Origin: Golubevia sp. BC0850
Taxonomy: Eukaryota; Basidiomycota; Exobasidiomycetes; Golubeviales; Golubeviaceae
Assembly: GCA_012976225.1 (NCBI GenBank)
Contig: JAAVVG010000006.1
Location: 1 to 64,000, forward strand
DNA: 64,000 nt
Reading direction: 5' to 3'
This document shows positions 42,874-55,000 of this stretch, one piece after another. The notes under the pieces are model-generated. The model saw only the letters and a program-made list of their open reading frames with translations. It was not told the origin of the DNA and did not search any database. Each line of letters opens with the position of its first letter. Position 1 is the stretch's first letter. Made by a program: the position numbers and the translations under genes.

Positions 42874-44439
42874 TTAAGACGGAAAAGTTGATGAAACCTC
42901 ACTCCTCGAATTGTCTAGACCCATCGTAGGAGATGCAACTGTTGAATTGATGAAGGGATAATTGATGAGATAGCATGGCTCCATTGTGGAATCGGGAATA
43001 GTGGCTGGCGAAGAGTGAGAAGTAACCAAACTAGAATAGAGACCCGAGGTAGATGGACTAGAGAATGGAAGAGATTGCGGGCTAGGAGGATAGAATGGAG
43101 CTGTATTGGAGCCACTTGAAACAGATTGAGAACGAGGGAGTCCATCGTAATCTGATCGTTGGCGGTAACCGAGTTGGTCTTCCTCACTCGATCCAAGTGA
43201 GATGTTCAGTCCTTCGTGATATCCTGCTCCGGAGTAGTTGAAGATAACTGGCCTAGAACTGACTCCTGTCGTGGCTGCACGACGTCGACTTTGAGTGTTG
43301 TAGCTGTCTAACATCGGTACTTGACTTTCTGGCTCCATTTGAACGTTACCGAAAGAGTTACTCGATCTGTCGTGTTGAGAGCGTTCTGTGCTTGGATACC
43401 AGAGAGCTCTTCTAGGTTTGATCGGGATAACTGACTGATCAGAAGAGCGGCGAGGATTGTCTTGATTTTGAATTGAAGGGTGATGACTAGATTCGAGTCT
43501 AAGTTCCAGCTCTTGAAGACGTCTCTCCAGCTCCTGATTCCTTTCTCCTTTCCGATAAGCATCGAGCTCTCTCTTAGCTTGGAAAAGAAGTGAATTGATC
43601 CTTTGGTTCTCTTCTTGACTGCGCTTCAATTGAATCTCGACGCTGTCTAGACGGGCTTGAAGACCATCGACAGCTTTTCTGGTGATAGCTCGAGGGGGGA
43701 TGACCCTACAGACCAAAGAGAAATAGAACACAGGTTAGCAGAGTCACGGAGTGGGAAATAGGATACCGAAATCAACTGACCTGTAGACACATTGCTCTGT
43801 TCGTGCTTTCTCCAAGCAGAGGCGACAGTGAGGAAAGCCACCTTCGCATTTGACTTTCCTGGATCTACATGGTCCACAGGCTGTACAGTCGATAGGAGAG
43901 AAGGTGGAAGAAGGAGAAAGTAAGAAGGTAGAAGAAGGAGAAGGGGTCGAGAAACTGAGTGGCAACGGTCTCGCAGGATCTCTCTTGAACCGTTCAATCC
44001 TGAAATGTAACTCTATCGCGCTGGTTTGAGGAGATACGAAAGCCTGTTTGAAAAGCTCACCTTTTCCAACTCTGAGAGCAGTTAGTTGAGGTTGTTCTAA
44101 ACGACCGTCGTCCCAATCTCCTCCGGAAAGTCCCTCCGAATTCGCTTCTCTCGCAAGATTTGGTGATGAATGATACGAAGGAATAGACAAGTAGCTTGGA
44201 GCAGCGTGTTGATAGAGGTCTTCGAAGTGGTTTGAGTGTCGCTCGGAGGCGACATGCCCACTGTGGTCCGATTGAAGAGAAAGTGACCTTCCCATGATTG
44301 CAGTGTGAGGTTTCAATGATTCACCGCCTATCCATTCGGATCTATCGGAATGAGAGCTAAGAGGGACTCGTCGATAGTAAGGGTTGTCTTGGGAACGAGT
44401 GTCGACCGGATCCTCGTAGGGAAGAAAAGTAGAGCTCAT
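42874..44439 (-). CDS. Zn2Cys6 DNA-binding protein with coiled coil, no regulatory domain
   Basis: Predicted exons 44439-43781 and 43705-42874 give 496 residues. The zinc cluster lies unusually far in, at about 185-220: CGPCRSRKVKC, CRLC and a final Cys, with one additional Cys three residues before the first. It is followed directly by a long heptad coiled coil (about 225-290: LQARLDSVEIQLKRSQEEN and QELERRLQELELRLE). The rest is Ser/Pro/Tyr/Gln-rich and disordered; no fungal transcription factor middle domain is seen. The ATG at 44439 was chosen because it begins a Ser/Asp/Tyr-rich polar N-terminus; an in-frame ATG at 44622 would add a hydrophobic 61-residue stretch. It is in tandem with another Zn2Cys6 gene, but the two are not alike outside the cluster, so recent duplication is unlikely. 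Confidence 0.82.
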
Positions 44440-46212
44440 CTTGATACTGAAGGAGGGAGGTGCCAAGATGAGTATTGATGGAAGATGACTAGAGAGTTCG
44501 AGTGAGACTAGAGAGAAGAGAAGAAGAGTTGGAAGAGTCGAAAGGTGAGGAAAAGTTCGAGCCTGTGTATCGACTTCCTCTTTTTCCTTAGTATCAGTGA
44601 AGGTCTTCAAATTTAAACTCATCGGAGGGAGCGGGACTTCGCGTCATGAAAGATCAACGTGTGGCAAACTTAGTTCTAAGTTCTCAAGAGGACCTGCATG
44701 CCTTTGCAGCAACTCACTGGATTACTGTCGATCTTTTTTGAATAAGTCTGGATTGACTAGTTCCCCGGTATTTAACAGAACCAAGCATGTGGCATGTACA
44801 CAAACAGCAGAATCAATATATGTGCCACCAGGAAAAGTATATCTTAGCCGGATAGAAGAGTCGGATCTGTGTTTCCGTTCCTAAGAGATCCCCATCAGCC
44901 ATATAGCCATACCTCCATCCAGCTCCTCAACGACCTCAGCCCGAATGTGAGCCAGGGATCTCTAGGGTTTGAAGTTCGAATTGGACAGACAAACCTAGGT
45001 GAGAAAACCCTTTAATAACCACATACAGTAGGTACATACCAATTACACAGTCACTTCGTATCGTACAGATTGCAGAGTGCAGAGTGCAGAGCGTGAGAAA
45101 AGGCGCAGTCAGGGGAACTAATCGATGTCCTTCCGTACCTCATTTCGGTGATCCGAAAGGCTCTTCCTCTTGTTGATTTCATCCCTTTCCTCTTTGCACT
45201 TACATAGGCTCCCCTTTCCAAGAAGCCAAAAAGTCTGGGCCCTTGTCCGATGCTCTTACAATGTGTCACCTAAGAAACCAGGAAGGGAAGTCTCGAGTTG
45301 ACTTCCACTCCCTCTCTGCTGGTGGTTCCACGTTCCACGTTCAGCGTTCAACACTCGCTCCTGACTCTCTACCTCCTTCCTTCCGATTCCTTCTCTGGTC
45401 CGTCCAATTCAACAGTTTCAACTTTCGACTTCGAATTCCAAGCAATCAACTGCACACAGAGACACGATCCCATCGGCCATCCTTCTCTTCTTATCTCATC
45501 GGGAGTTTGGAGTCGCAAAGTTGACACCCCTGCAGATCGTCTTACAAGCGAAGGAGGCTTATTGCACTCCGCCTTGTCCTTTTCTCACACTTCTCGAAAC
45601 CTTCTCCGAAAAGAAGTCTGATTAATCTGATTTCTGTCCAATCCCTCATCGCCTCATCGATGATTCCAAGATTAGTACGCAGAGGGGTGTGCTAATTCTC
45701 GAGCGAACGGCAACTTATTGTCTCCTCACACCGACATTCAGCCTGGGCATTGAGTTGAGCAAGTGCAGGAGCGCCAATGAAGGAGTATTTCGAACGAAAT
45801 TGATTGAAAGAAGGTGGGAGCAGAATCAAAAGTTCCAAGCCAGGGTGAAGCGGTGAAGTAAAAGGGAGAGCCTTGGTGGCGTTGAGAGAGATCTTCAGGA
45901 TGAGGTGGCGAGGAAGAGAATTACGATGTGAAGTATGCAGTAGTATTACAAGTACAAAAGTGAGTCTTGTAGAATGGAAGTTGACAGGACGAGAAAGATC
46001 ATGGAAAGGAGGTTGAAGACTTTTGAAGCGGACTGAAAGGAACGGATCTTGAGGCTGGTGGATTGGTTCTTTTTCCATAGGTTTCAAGATCTTGAGGTTG
46101 ACTTTTGAAGCGCATTGGCTCGGAGCAGGGAAGAAATGGACGGAGAGAGGAAAAGAGGAAAAAGGGGGGGGGGAGAAAAGGGGGAATCGTTCCTGGAGGT
46201 CTTCACTCGGAA
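44440..46212. other. 1.8-kb region with no convincing gene
   Basis: Contains three tandem copies of TGCAGAG (45071-45091), a repeated GTTCCACGTTC motif near 45330 and a run of ten G (46164-46173). A 174-codon minus-strand frame (45692-46216) abuts the stop of the protease gene but is low-complexity and has no motif; I treat it as the 3' flank. No RNA gene recognised. Confidence 0.45.
45071..45091. repeat. three tandem copies of a 7-bp unit
   Basis: TGCAGAG occurs three times without gaps in an intergenic stretch. Probably slippage; no function implied. Confidence 0.85.
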
Positions 46213-49040
46213 TCAACTCTTACTCTTGACGTTTCCACAGCTCTGACAACACCAGAACTCGGCAGCTGCATCTGTCATGACTGCCAGGCAATTCAAGCAC
46301 TGCCACCCGTTTCCACCATCGTGACTTTTACTTGTTCCAATACGTCTGGAGCTTTCGCCATCATTTCTAGCATTGACGTCCGAATCGATGACTCTTCCCT
46401 TTCCTTTCCCTTTCCCACTTTCCTGAATGTTGAGCACCTCTTGATCTCCAGTCATCACCAGATCTTCAACATGAATTCCGGTCCTGGCATTTTGACAAAC
46501 GAAACATCTGTTTCCTTGAGGTCCATTGACGAAAGTGCAAGACTGACAGGTCCACTCAGAGAGGTTTCGAGTTTCATTTCCACTTCCGAAAGTAGAGAGA
46601 GTGAAAGCCGAGTTCGGATTTGAAGGATAGAAAGCTTGGTGATTGGCGTGATGGGCTGGAAGATATGCTGGGAGTTGATGCGAGGAGTTGGACAAGTCGT
46701 TGTTATTGCCACCTGCGAAGGGATGGCCTCCAGACGCAGCTCCGCCACCGAGTCTACCACCATTCGTTCCTTTCTCCTTCATCTGCTTGTCCTTCCTATC
46801 AGCATCTATCTTCAACTTCCAGATCTTCTCGGCAGTACCTTCCCTTCTCTTCTTTTCCAACGCTTTCATTGATTTTGAACTCTCGATGTTCGAACTAGCT
46901 GGAAAAGAAGGTGTTAGAAGGCAAGACTTTGAATAATTGGTAGTAGAAAATTTAGGACGTTTGAGGTTTGGAGTTGGTTTAGAAGTGGAGGGCAAAGAAG
47001 ACTTAGCTCCTTTATCTTGAGCCTTGACCTGTTGTGAAGGAAGCTCTAACGCTTTCCTTGACTTGCTTGATCCTCCTTTAGATATGGTAACAGCCTCGTC
47101 CTCATCTTCGGTCTGACTGGAATCGGAATCCGAGATCTGAATGGGTTCGATTGGAGGTGGAAGAGGTTTGGAATTCGGAATTGGGTCCGAACCTTGATTC
47201 CCATTTCGAGAGAGGTTCGAATTTAAAGGCTTCTTCGACTCTTCTTCGGACTCTTCGTCAGAAGTGTCTAAGTTGATGACTTGCACTTTCCCTCGACCCT
47301 TTCGAACTTCTGTTGATCCATTCTTCGATTTCGTTTGAGGTTCTCCCTTTTCATTTCTTCGATCTCCTTCCTCCTCCACTAATTCTTGCTTCGCTTCCCA
47401 CTCTTGACCTTTAGGATATTGAACTTGATCTCTGTCATTTCCAATCTCATCTTCTTGTTCATCATCATCCTCGATCCTGATCACCACGATTCCGTTGATC
47501 CTCTCTTCTTCTTCCAATTCTTCTTCCGCTTTTTCCTGTTGTAATTGTGAAGAAACGCAGCAGGTTGAAGAGATCAGTGGTTTGGAGGAAGGTGGCTTGG
47601 AGAATTTCGAAGTAGTCGGAGTCTTTGAAGGTGAATGAGGAAGACGTTTGGCAATTGCCTGTGTGCATGAGAAAAATCATAGATAGGTTAGCATTCGACT
47701 CTTTCACCCTTTCAAGTCTTCGGTGATGATTTTCAAATATAGAACCACTCCGACCGACCAGACCTGGAAGAGAAAAACCCAAGATTAAACCTACTCACCT
47801 CAGCTCTCTTCTCAGCTTCATTCTTCCCACTCGCCTTTGTTCCACCCAGTTTCTTTCCCAAGACCTTGTTGACATCTTCACCTTCACTTAACACTCTTCC
47901 TCCTTTCCCACCTTCCAATCCCAATTTCTGTTTCTTCATTCTATTCTCAATGTTCCTTAACATCCTATCTCTGTCTTCACCCCTTCCTCCATTTCCTCCT
48001 AATTTCTTTCCTTCAGTCAGAAACCCTTCTCCATCCCATTTGCCCATATAACGATAATTATCCAACTCTTCTGTTATCTTCTTTAAGAAGCCAAAGAACT
48101 TTTCATCGTGTAGACCAAAGAGGTTATGGGCCAATTCGTGAAGCATAGTTTCTATCAAAGCTTCTTCTGGCATGTAAGCATCTGGAGCGTGAGGGTAGCG
48201 TAAACGAATCATGATCTTGAAACCCGCGTTGACGTTGATTCCCAGAAGGTTCTGCTGTGAAGGGTAGAATTCGTGGAGAGATCCTACGACTGATCATGGG
48301 GTGGCAAGACGGGTGGCGAAGAGAAGTGAGAGAGATAAGGTCAGTGAGACGTTCAAATTATAGCAGGGTTACTGATTCTATAGAGTAAAAGAGTGCTAGA
48401 AGGTGTTGATCAAGAGCCGATCTAAGAGGAGAGGTGAGATGAGGAGAGAGTAGAGACCAACCCTTCACAGACTGCTCCCTCTTGGCCTATATCTCTCCTG
48501 AATCGGGACTTTCAAACACTTTCGAGAAATTTCCAAAAGTCAATTGGATGTTCTGACCTATAGATCACCGTCCGATCTATCGCACTCCAAACACCTTCCA
48601 CCTCTTCTGATCATAGCACCTGCCTCTCCCTCATGCCACTGCTCCACCAATTAGCCCATCTCTTCGCCGAATCTGACATCTTCCAGCTTTTAAAAGCCTG
48701 ACTACTTTACCAGGGTTGTGTCTGCAATGCTGCCTCGTAGCCCCATCGATTACTACCGCGCTCTCATCCATTGTCTCCCTCTTACTGCTGCTGGTGACTC
48801 ACAAAAGTTATGCTTGACCATGATAGGTTTGACTAAAGAAGCGATTCTCATCAACAATTCCAAGCTTCTCTTTGGATCTGGACCATTCTGCATGGCTTTG
48901 TAAGTTGGGATTCTAACTTTGTTGCCAAACTTTTGACCATGAGATGCTAGATTAGGTGGAACTGGTTCGTGATAAGTTGCATCACTGGCTTTTGAGGTTC
49001 TTGGATTGAATGGATTACTTCTTTTGGCTGGAACTACCAT
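46213..49040 (-). CDS. WSS1: Wss1-type DNA-dependent metalloprotease (WLM domain, two RanBP2 zinc fingers)
   Basis: Predicted exons 49040-48803, 48289-47799 and 47658-46213 give 724 residues. The WLM protease domain spans about 30-200: LELLMRIASLVKPIMVKHNF, then VGSLHEFYPSQQNLLGINVN, IMIRLRYPHAPD and the zinc site HELAHNLFGLH with His130, Glu131, His134 and His140. Wss1/SPRTN-like enzymes cut proteins crosslinked to DNA and act with SUMO and Cdc48. The long C-terminal part holds several SUMO-interaction-like hydrophobic cores beside acids (GIVVIRIEDDDE, VQVINLDTSDEE, PIQISDSDSS). Near the end lie two W-x-C-x2-C zinc fingers of RanBP2 type (WTCQSCTFVNG with CFVC; WQCLNCLAV with CQSC). Yeast Wss1 has 269 residues, so this homologue is far longer. 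The exon 1 acceptor was set at 48289 because the nearer AG would give a stop. Confidence 0.9.
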
Positions 49041-50111
49041 TTCTTTTGAGCTGATTGTAGACTGAGATCCGATGAACTCCGGGTTGTTGGTAGTGGAGCG
49101 GGACTGAATGGAGAGAAGAGAAATAGAATAGAAGGTCGAAACCTGCAGCTCAGAAGTTCGAAAGAGGAGAGGAGGAATTTCAATTTCCTTCTTTAAATTC
49201 TTTTCAATCCATCGCCATGCTTTGGGAGCTATTGAGAGAAGATGAAGACGCGATGATTCAGAGATTTCAAAAATCAAAAAACCATCCCTCCTCTTCTTTG
49301 AACCCCTTCTTTCGTTCTTTCGATTCGAATCACAGGCAACTCTTCCACTTTCAACAGATCTGACATTTGGCAAGGAGGCTTCTCCACCGTGAGTTTGAAT
49401 TTCCCTTCCTTGGGCTTCAACAACTCGATACAAGCTATCGAGCAAAAAGTTTTCGATGTCGTCCTCAAGGCGCTTCCGCTCTTATGGCCTCTCTCGGATT
49501 TTTGGAGAAGCCTCATTGGACCATAGAAGTAAAGGGAGCGAGCAGTAGAAGGGCAAAATCCAGGTGAAGATCGCAGGAGAGCAGACGAGAAGGCATGAGC
49601 ATTGGTGCTGGGAGTTGGAATGGATGGCAAGTCGTAGAGCACCCGAGGTAAGAGGGCTTCTAGAGATGGCATAGGAACAGGGTTGGCGAAGAAAACAGCC
49701 GAGCTGATGAGGGAAAGGCAGCACTCAAGACTGAGGAGAGAAAAAAGTGGAACAAAATGCGAGCACAGAACAGACAACAAACAGAATTCTTCCCTGTTGT
49801 TCTCCTGCTTCTCCTTGCGCATTATCTCCTCATTGGTAGCAGAATCAAGTGACTGAGGGGAAAGTGCCGTAGTGCCGGGCAGAGAAAAGACCGTTGCATC
49901 TTGGATCTCTCCCCGTCTCATCCAGCAAGCTGCAAGTTCGGTTTGCGACCTACCTCCTTGTTTCACTCAACAACTACATCTGGACCGATACTAGAATGAA
50001 ACTATCGAAACCAGATTTGACGTTCTCTCCGCTGCCCCTTCGGAGCTATGGTCTTTTTCTCAGCTCATACTCTCTAGTCTCTTCCTCCTTTCTCTTTCAC
50101 AGTCCGTCACT
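49041..50111. other. divergent region between the protease and F-box genes
   Basis: Should hold the promoter of the Wss1-type gene. The minus-strand frame of its first exon stays open upstream to 49445 without an agreeing start, and another minus-strand frame (49274-49921) overlaps it; neither shows a known motif. Confidence 0.45.
49274..49921 (-). CDS. doubtful reading frame, 215 residues
   Basis: From an ATG at 49921 a frame without introns encodes one very hydrophobic Cys/Leu/Ser-rich stretch (VPLFSLLSLECCLSLISSAV) and a polar, Lys/Arg-rich second half. The length is more than chance would often give in this base composition, but it overlaps the upstream flank of the Wss1-type gene and shows no domain. 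I list it only as a candidate. Confidence 0.22.
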   Translation of the reverse strand: MRRGEIQDATVFSLPGTTALSPQSLDSATNEEIMRKEKQENNREEFCLLSVLCSHFVPLFSLLSLECCLSLISSAVFFANPVPMPSLEALLPRVLYDLPSIPTPSTNAHAFSSALLRSSPGFCPSTARSLYFYGPMRLLQKSERGHKSGSALRTTSKTFCSIACIELLKPKEGKFKLTVEKPPCQMSDLLKVEELPVIRIERTKEGVQRRGGMVF

Positions 50112-51876
50112 ATGGAAAGTTGCCTATTCGATCCCCTTCTGGCTATCCCATCTGAGCTATTCTGCCAACTTCTATCATTCCTTGAACCTCCTTCAATTGC
50201 AACTTCAACCGCCGTCAGCACCAACTGGAGAAGAGTCGTTCACTCAGACTCTACGCTCTTTCGAGAGATCGATCTATAAACCTTGGAGTGGATAGCGATC
50301 CGGAACAGTTCTTACTTCATCTTGAGAGACTCTCCACTCTAGCTCTCAATCAGGTAGTCAAGATCTCTCTCAATCTATCCAGCTTCTTCAAACGATTCGA
50401 GACCGACTCCGAGGGCGCTGGCTTCAAGACTCTATTTCAACTCTCATCAGCTCTTCAAGTATCCAAGCGCTCTCTTCGAGAGATCTGTCTGACTTTAGAA
50501 GTAAAGAAGGAGAAGGGTCAAGAAGATTATCCTCAAGTCATTCCATTCCTTACATTTCTGATTCGGAGTCTTCGAAGTTTCAGCCGTTTAGAGTTAGTGA
50601 GGATCGAAGGGCCAATCGGTGCATTAATGAGACTTGGAGAAGAAGTCACTGGATCCAAGATAGTCAGAATCATCAACCACAAAAATTATACAAACCAAGG
50701 TCAGCTTCCTTTACTAATGAAGGAAGTGAAGGAACTCACTGGAACAGGCTTTACAGAATTCGAAGCTTTACTTTCAATAGCAAGAAATGAAACATGCCAT
50801 GAGGAACTGTTAGAGGAATTATCGACCTAAACTTCCACCCTTCAAACCCTCGATTTATGGAGCCTTAGGAACGTCGACGGCAGGTCGGCTTGGGACCTCT
50901 CCTTCAGATGTGAGAATCTCACCTCTCTTCGCTTATGCCTATGTCACAGAGCCGATCCTGAAGGTGTTGAATTTTATAGATTACCCGAAAGATTAAGTCA
51001 AGCCACTGCGCTCAAATCTCTATCACTTGCTGCTGGGAGAAATCAGATCGAATGGAATCCTCTGTTTAGATGGGCTGGGAAGGAGCTGGAGCAACTGCAT
51101 TTGTTCTTGGAATTCAGGGGTCTGATTGAAGTACCTTCAAGTCGAATCTACTCGTCCATGGTTTGTCATCAAGAGAGACTCTCAAGAAGCTTACACTGAC
51201 CGGGGTAACACGTGAAGAAGATGAGCTTCCAACTCTTAACAATCTTAACCCTTTTCCCAATTTGGAGTCGTTGGCTATTGAATCAGCACATCAGATTAAG
51301 CTTCCCAAATTCTTCTCTGCTATCGAGGCTCCAAGGTTGCACGAACTTACTATCTTTCATTCAGAGGGGAAAAGTCAGGATGAAATTCAGGTAGTGACGT
51401 GTCTTTTTAAGCTTGTTCAAATTTCACCAGTCGAAGTTAACTAAGCTAGAAATTCATGTTCATGAACCATTATCCCCTTTTCTACCTTCAGACTGCCACT
51501 TTAACTTCACCAAGTTGACAGAGATGACTTTACGTGATCGTGATCAGTACAATCATTCCTTCACCAAGAGGCTAGCAAACTTCAATTTTCCCGTTCTTAC
51601 TGATTGAGACCCGATTTGGTCCGCTTATACTTACTTCGAGAAGACAGCTCCAAACCTCAAGCCGGAAATCATCATACCTCGGTAGGAGAGTGCCGCAGGA
51701 AGGGAGGGGGTGATTGGAAATTCAGACTGCGATGCAAAGCTCTTCACTCAGGTAATCTGAGACACCGACATCAACGTAGGAATCCATTCGAGGGAACTAG
51801 ATCTGTAGAAAGGCTTTGGGAAATCTGTTGGAGACCTAGGTTGCAGCTCAACAAACGACTTTTGATGCAATTCTGA
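50112..51876 (+). pseudogene. broken F-box / leucine-rich repeat gene
   Basis: The ATG at 50112 opens a clear F-box (LLAIPSELFCQLLSFLEPPS, then NWRRVVHSDSTLFREIDL) in one frame, which meets a TAA at 50270. The sequence continues one base out of phase (GVDSDPEQFLLHLERLSTL) with leucine-rich repeats to a TAA at 50828, goes on in that same frame (TLDLWSLRNVDGRSAWDLSF) and later moves frame again near 51170 (LKKLTLTGVTREEDELPTL) and near 51440. No intron with GT-AG ends restores the frame at these points. F-box proteins are substrate adaptors of SCF ubiquitin ligases, and fungal F-box/LRR genes often duplicate and decay. At least four breaks make a sequencing error unlikely as the only cause. The right end is approximate. 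Confidence 0.75.
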
Positions 51877-52076
51877 ACTGAAGAATTGAAATGAGAAAGA
51901 TAGAAAACTATCCCGTGTCTGATTTGATCTGTATTGATTGGTGACTAAACTAGTAGAAGCAGCATGAAAGAATTATATAAAGTAATGATGACAGAAGAGC
52001 AAGTAAATACATAGCAAAAGCAAGTGAATGCCGATAAGAGCTGTACAGGATTCCCCAAAGCTGAAGATTCTATCTT

Positions 52077-55000
52077 TCAAGTTCTGACCGGAGCCCTACC
52101 TCTTCTATCCTCTTGCTCGGCATCCTCGTAGGCGGGTGGCTCATCCGTTTCTTGAACGCCTTGATGCAGAGTCATTGGAAGATTCCTTCTTTCAAGACTA
52201 GTGTCCACTCCTCCTCCATTGGAACTAGCTCTGTCGACGCTGAGAGCCCTACTAAGACCGTTCGTGACCAGACCTTCGACTTCACCACCCCTATTACTCC
52301 TCTCGACCGAGTTTCGAGAGCTTCTGCTTAAGGTTCTTCGAATCGAATCTCCTCTGCTGATAGAGATGGATCTACCATTCCTACTTCCATTAGATCTTGT
52401 GCTAGAATTTGAACGAACCCTCTCGAGAGGAATTTCTCCCTGTGGAAAGAACAAGGTTTGGAAAGAGGAAAAAGGTCAGAAACGGTCAGGGAAAGAGTGA
52501 AAGAAAAACTCTTGTCCGAAAGATGAAACTCACAATCTTCCCCCTCAACCGAATCGAATTGATCGGTGGCTCGTATCCTCTATTTGTTGGAATGAACTCC
52601 CGCTCTCTAGCACTGAGATCTTGCAAAGATTGTCCACAAACACAGTATTCATGTCCAGCTCCATGTTGAGGAATAGAGGTATTGGCCCAAGGAGCCAAGG
52701 CAGGAGCGGTAGATGGAGCACCTGGTTCTCCAATATGTCGAAGACCAATGTCGTAAGGCATACTTGCTGGTCTTTCCGAGACATCTTCTTGCGCATAGGC
52801 TGGGAGAGTGACCGCATCATAAGCAACGCAGCAGGAAGGAATGTTGACTGGCTGACGTAGGCAGAACACTTTCAATCGTCGATCTTGAGATCCATCAGAA
52901 GGAGCTCGAGAGTGAACGATTTCGACCACCAGCTGATGAGAGAATCGAATGTCTGAACGCGTTCCGGAGACGGTTGAGGATCGAATGGCATTCTGAGAAA
53001 GAAGCATGGCGAGGGAAAAGGGGGGGGGCAGAGAAGGATTAGACTCAAGCGTTGTAGTTGTCAAGCCTCTAAAGACCAACTTGAAGCTGGAGCTTTCGTT
53101 TTCGATCATCATCCGACAAGAGGCCGTGAACTTGCCAAGATTCAAAAGTGGAACTCACATCATCTGGAAGTCTAGCGATTCCCTGTACCGTCCAAGCTCC
53201 ATCTCCTCCATTGAGTCGAATGCAACCTTCATTCTTCTTTCCATCTCCATCGCCGAGACTATCTGTAGACTTAGGCGGTACCCAGCCTTTCTCAAAGAGT
53301 TTATGTTTCTTCGTAGGGACCTTCTGCTTTCCCTTCTTCCTAGTCCTTAACTCAATGTTCGTCTCCAGAGAGACTCGGACGAGATAGACTATGAGATCGG
53401 TCGGTGGAGTGGGAGAATGGATGTCAAGATTGATGACTCCGGCGACTGAGATGTTGTTTGAAGTGCATGCGATTGATAGCAGACCGACTGTTGGGTGAAG
53501 ATCGTTGTCTGAAGAAGAAGGGAAAGAAGCCAACAAGAAAGGGAGAGAGGGTAAGTTAGTGACTGAGGAGGAGAAACAAAGGCGAGGAGAAGTGGTGCAC
53601 TAACAGAGGACGGTCAGAGGAGTCGGCCCTCCATCTGGATTTGGATTGACGATTGGGAAGATATCTCTCCAAGTTGAGATGTCGCTCTTAGCTCTTCCAC
53701 CTCCGATAACGCTAGCCTTGATGACATATCTAACTCGACCATAGGGAGATCTCTCATAAGGAGGAGAAGCAGAATCCAAGATGAAGGACCATTCAAAACT
53801 GGTAGAGGTGGAAAAAAAGAGGTAGGATGAGGAACGAAATTCAGCTTTAGATGTCAGTTTCAAGAAGTTCTGTCATTCTTTTCCCTTCTATCAAATTAAA
53901 GGGGCTTTCAGAAGCCACTGACCCATGAACTCCTCTCTCCAACTCAATCCCATGAGCTTCAGGATCAGTTGATCTTTCTCTCTGAGTACTTCCAGCTCTA
54001 CCACCCTTGTTTCCATTATGATGTCTACTTCCAAAGACATCCCAGTTATGCCCCCAACCAACGCTTGGAGATCTAGCACTTCCAGCTCCTCCTCTACCAG
54101 CCGGAGGATTTGGAGAAATCGAAGTGGAACCAGAAGCCCCAGCGATAGAATTTGATGTACTACTGGTTAAATGATGAGGAACACTAATCAAACCGAAATC
54201 TTCTGAATCAGGATGACCAAGACTAAGAGATTGAGCAGCAGATAAAGACAGTTCTCTATCCAATTCTAAAGGTGAAGGAGGAATTAAAGGAGCATGACTT
54301 ATGACCGAAGCAGATCTTAAAGAAGTAGTTGCACCAGTGGCAGGATTGAATCTTTGAATTTCAGGAGTTCCATGATAAGAAGGAGTTCTTGAAGAATTCC
54401 CACTACTTGAACTTTGAACAGCCAAACCAGGTCTAGTAAGAGGATCTCTACCTCTAACTGGAGAATGATCTCTACTTCCAGGTCTAGATCTTGAAAGTGA
54501 ACCAGCTCTAGAACTAGGTTTTGAATTAGGTCTTGAATTTGATCTAGAAGATGGTCTACCTCTTGCTACTGCTCTTCCAACAGCTTGAGCTATCGAAATC
54601 ACTCCACCACCAGCACCACCTCCAGAGGGTGTATTAGTTCCAGATCCACTTGCACTTCCTCTTCTCCTTTCATCAGTTGCGGAATGAAGAGGACTAGAAC
54701 CACCATGATTTCCATTTGCATTCAAATCGACAGAGGGCCTTCTAAGATCTTCCTGAGTTGTACTATTAGTTGCAGTCCCAGTTTGAGGTCTGGCATCTAC
54801 TGACATACCCATTCTTGCTGGACTATTAGCTCTACTATTAGCTCTACTTGCATTCCTACTAGATCTACCTCTTTGACCATCTGGGCCTAACCCAATCTCT
54901 AATTCCTTCTCTAAAAAGACGGTCTCTTCCCAACTGATTGGAGTTGTACTAGTGGCAGTATCAACTATAGCAACAGTTTGTAAACCTTTGAGTTTGATTC

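Noticed and set aside
42013-42874. The two neighbouring Zn2Cys6 genes as a recent tandem duplication
   Set aside because: Outside the zinc cluster they differ in length, exon structure and domains.
45692-46216. 174-codon minus-strand frame next to the protease stop
   Set aside because: Phe/Pro/Ser/Leu-rich with no motif; abuts the stop of the Wss1-type gene and contains a G homopolymer; best seen as 3' flank.
49041-49445. Extension of the Wss1-type protein upstream of its chosen ATG
   Set aside because: The frame is open, but the sequence has no similarity to known Wss1 N-termini and the conserved part begins just after the chosen ATG.
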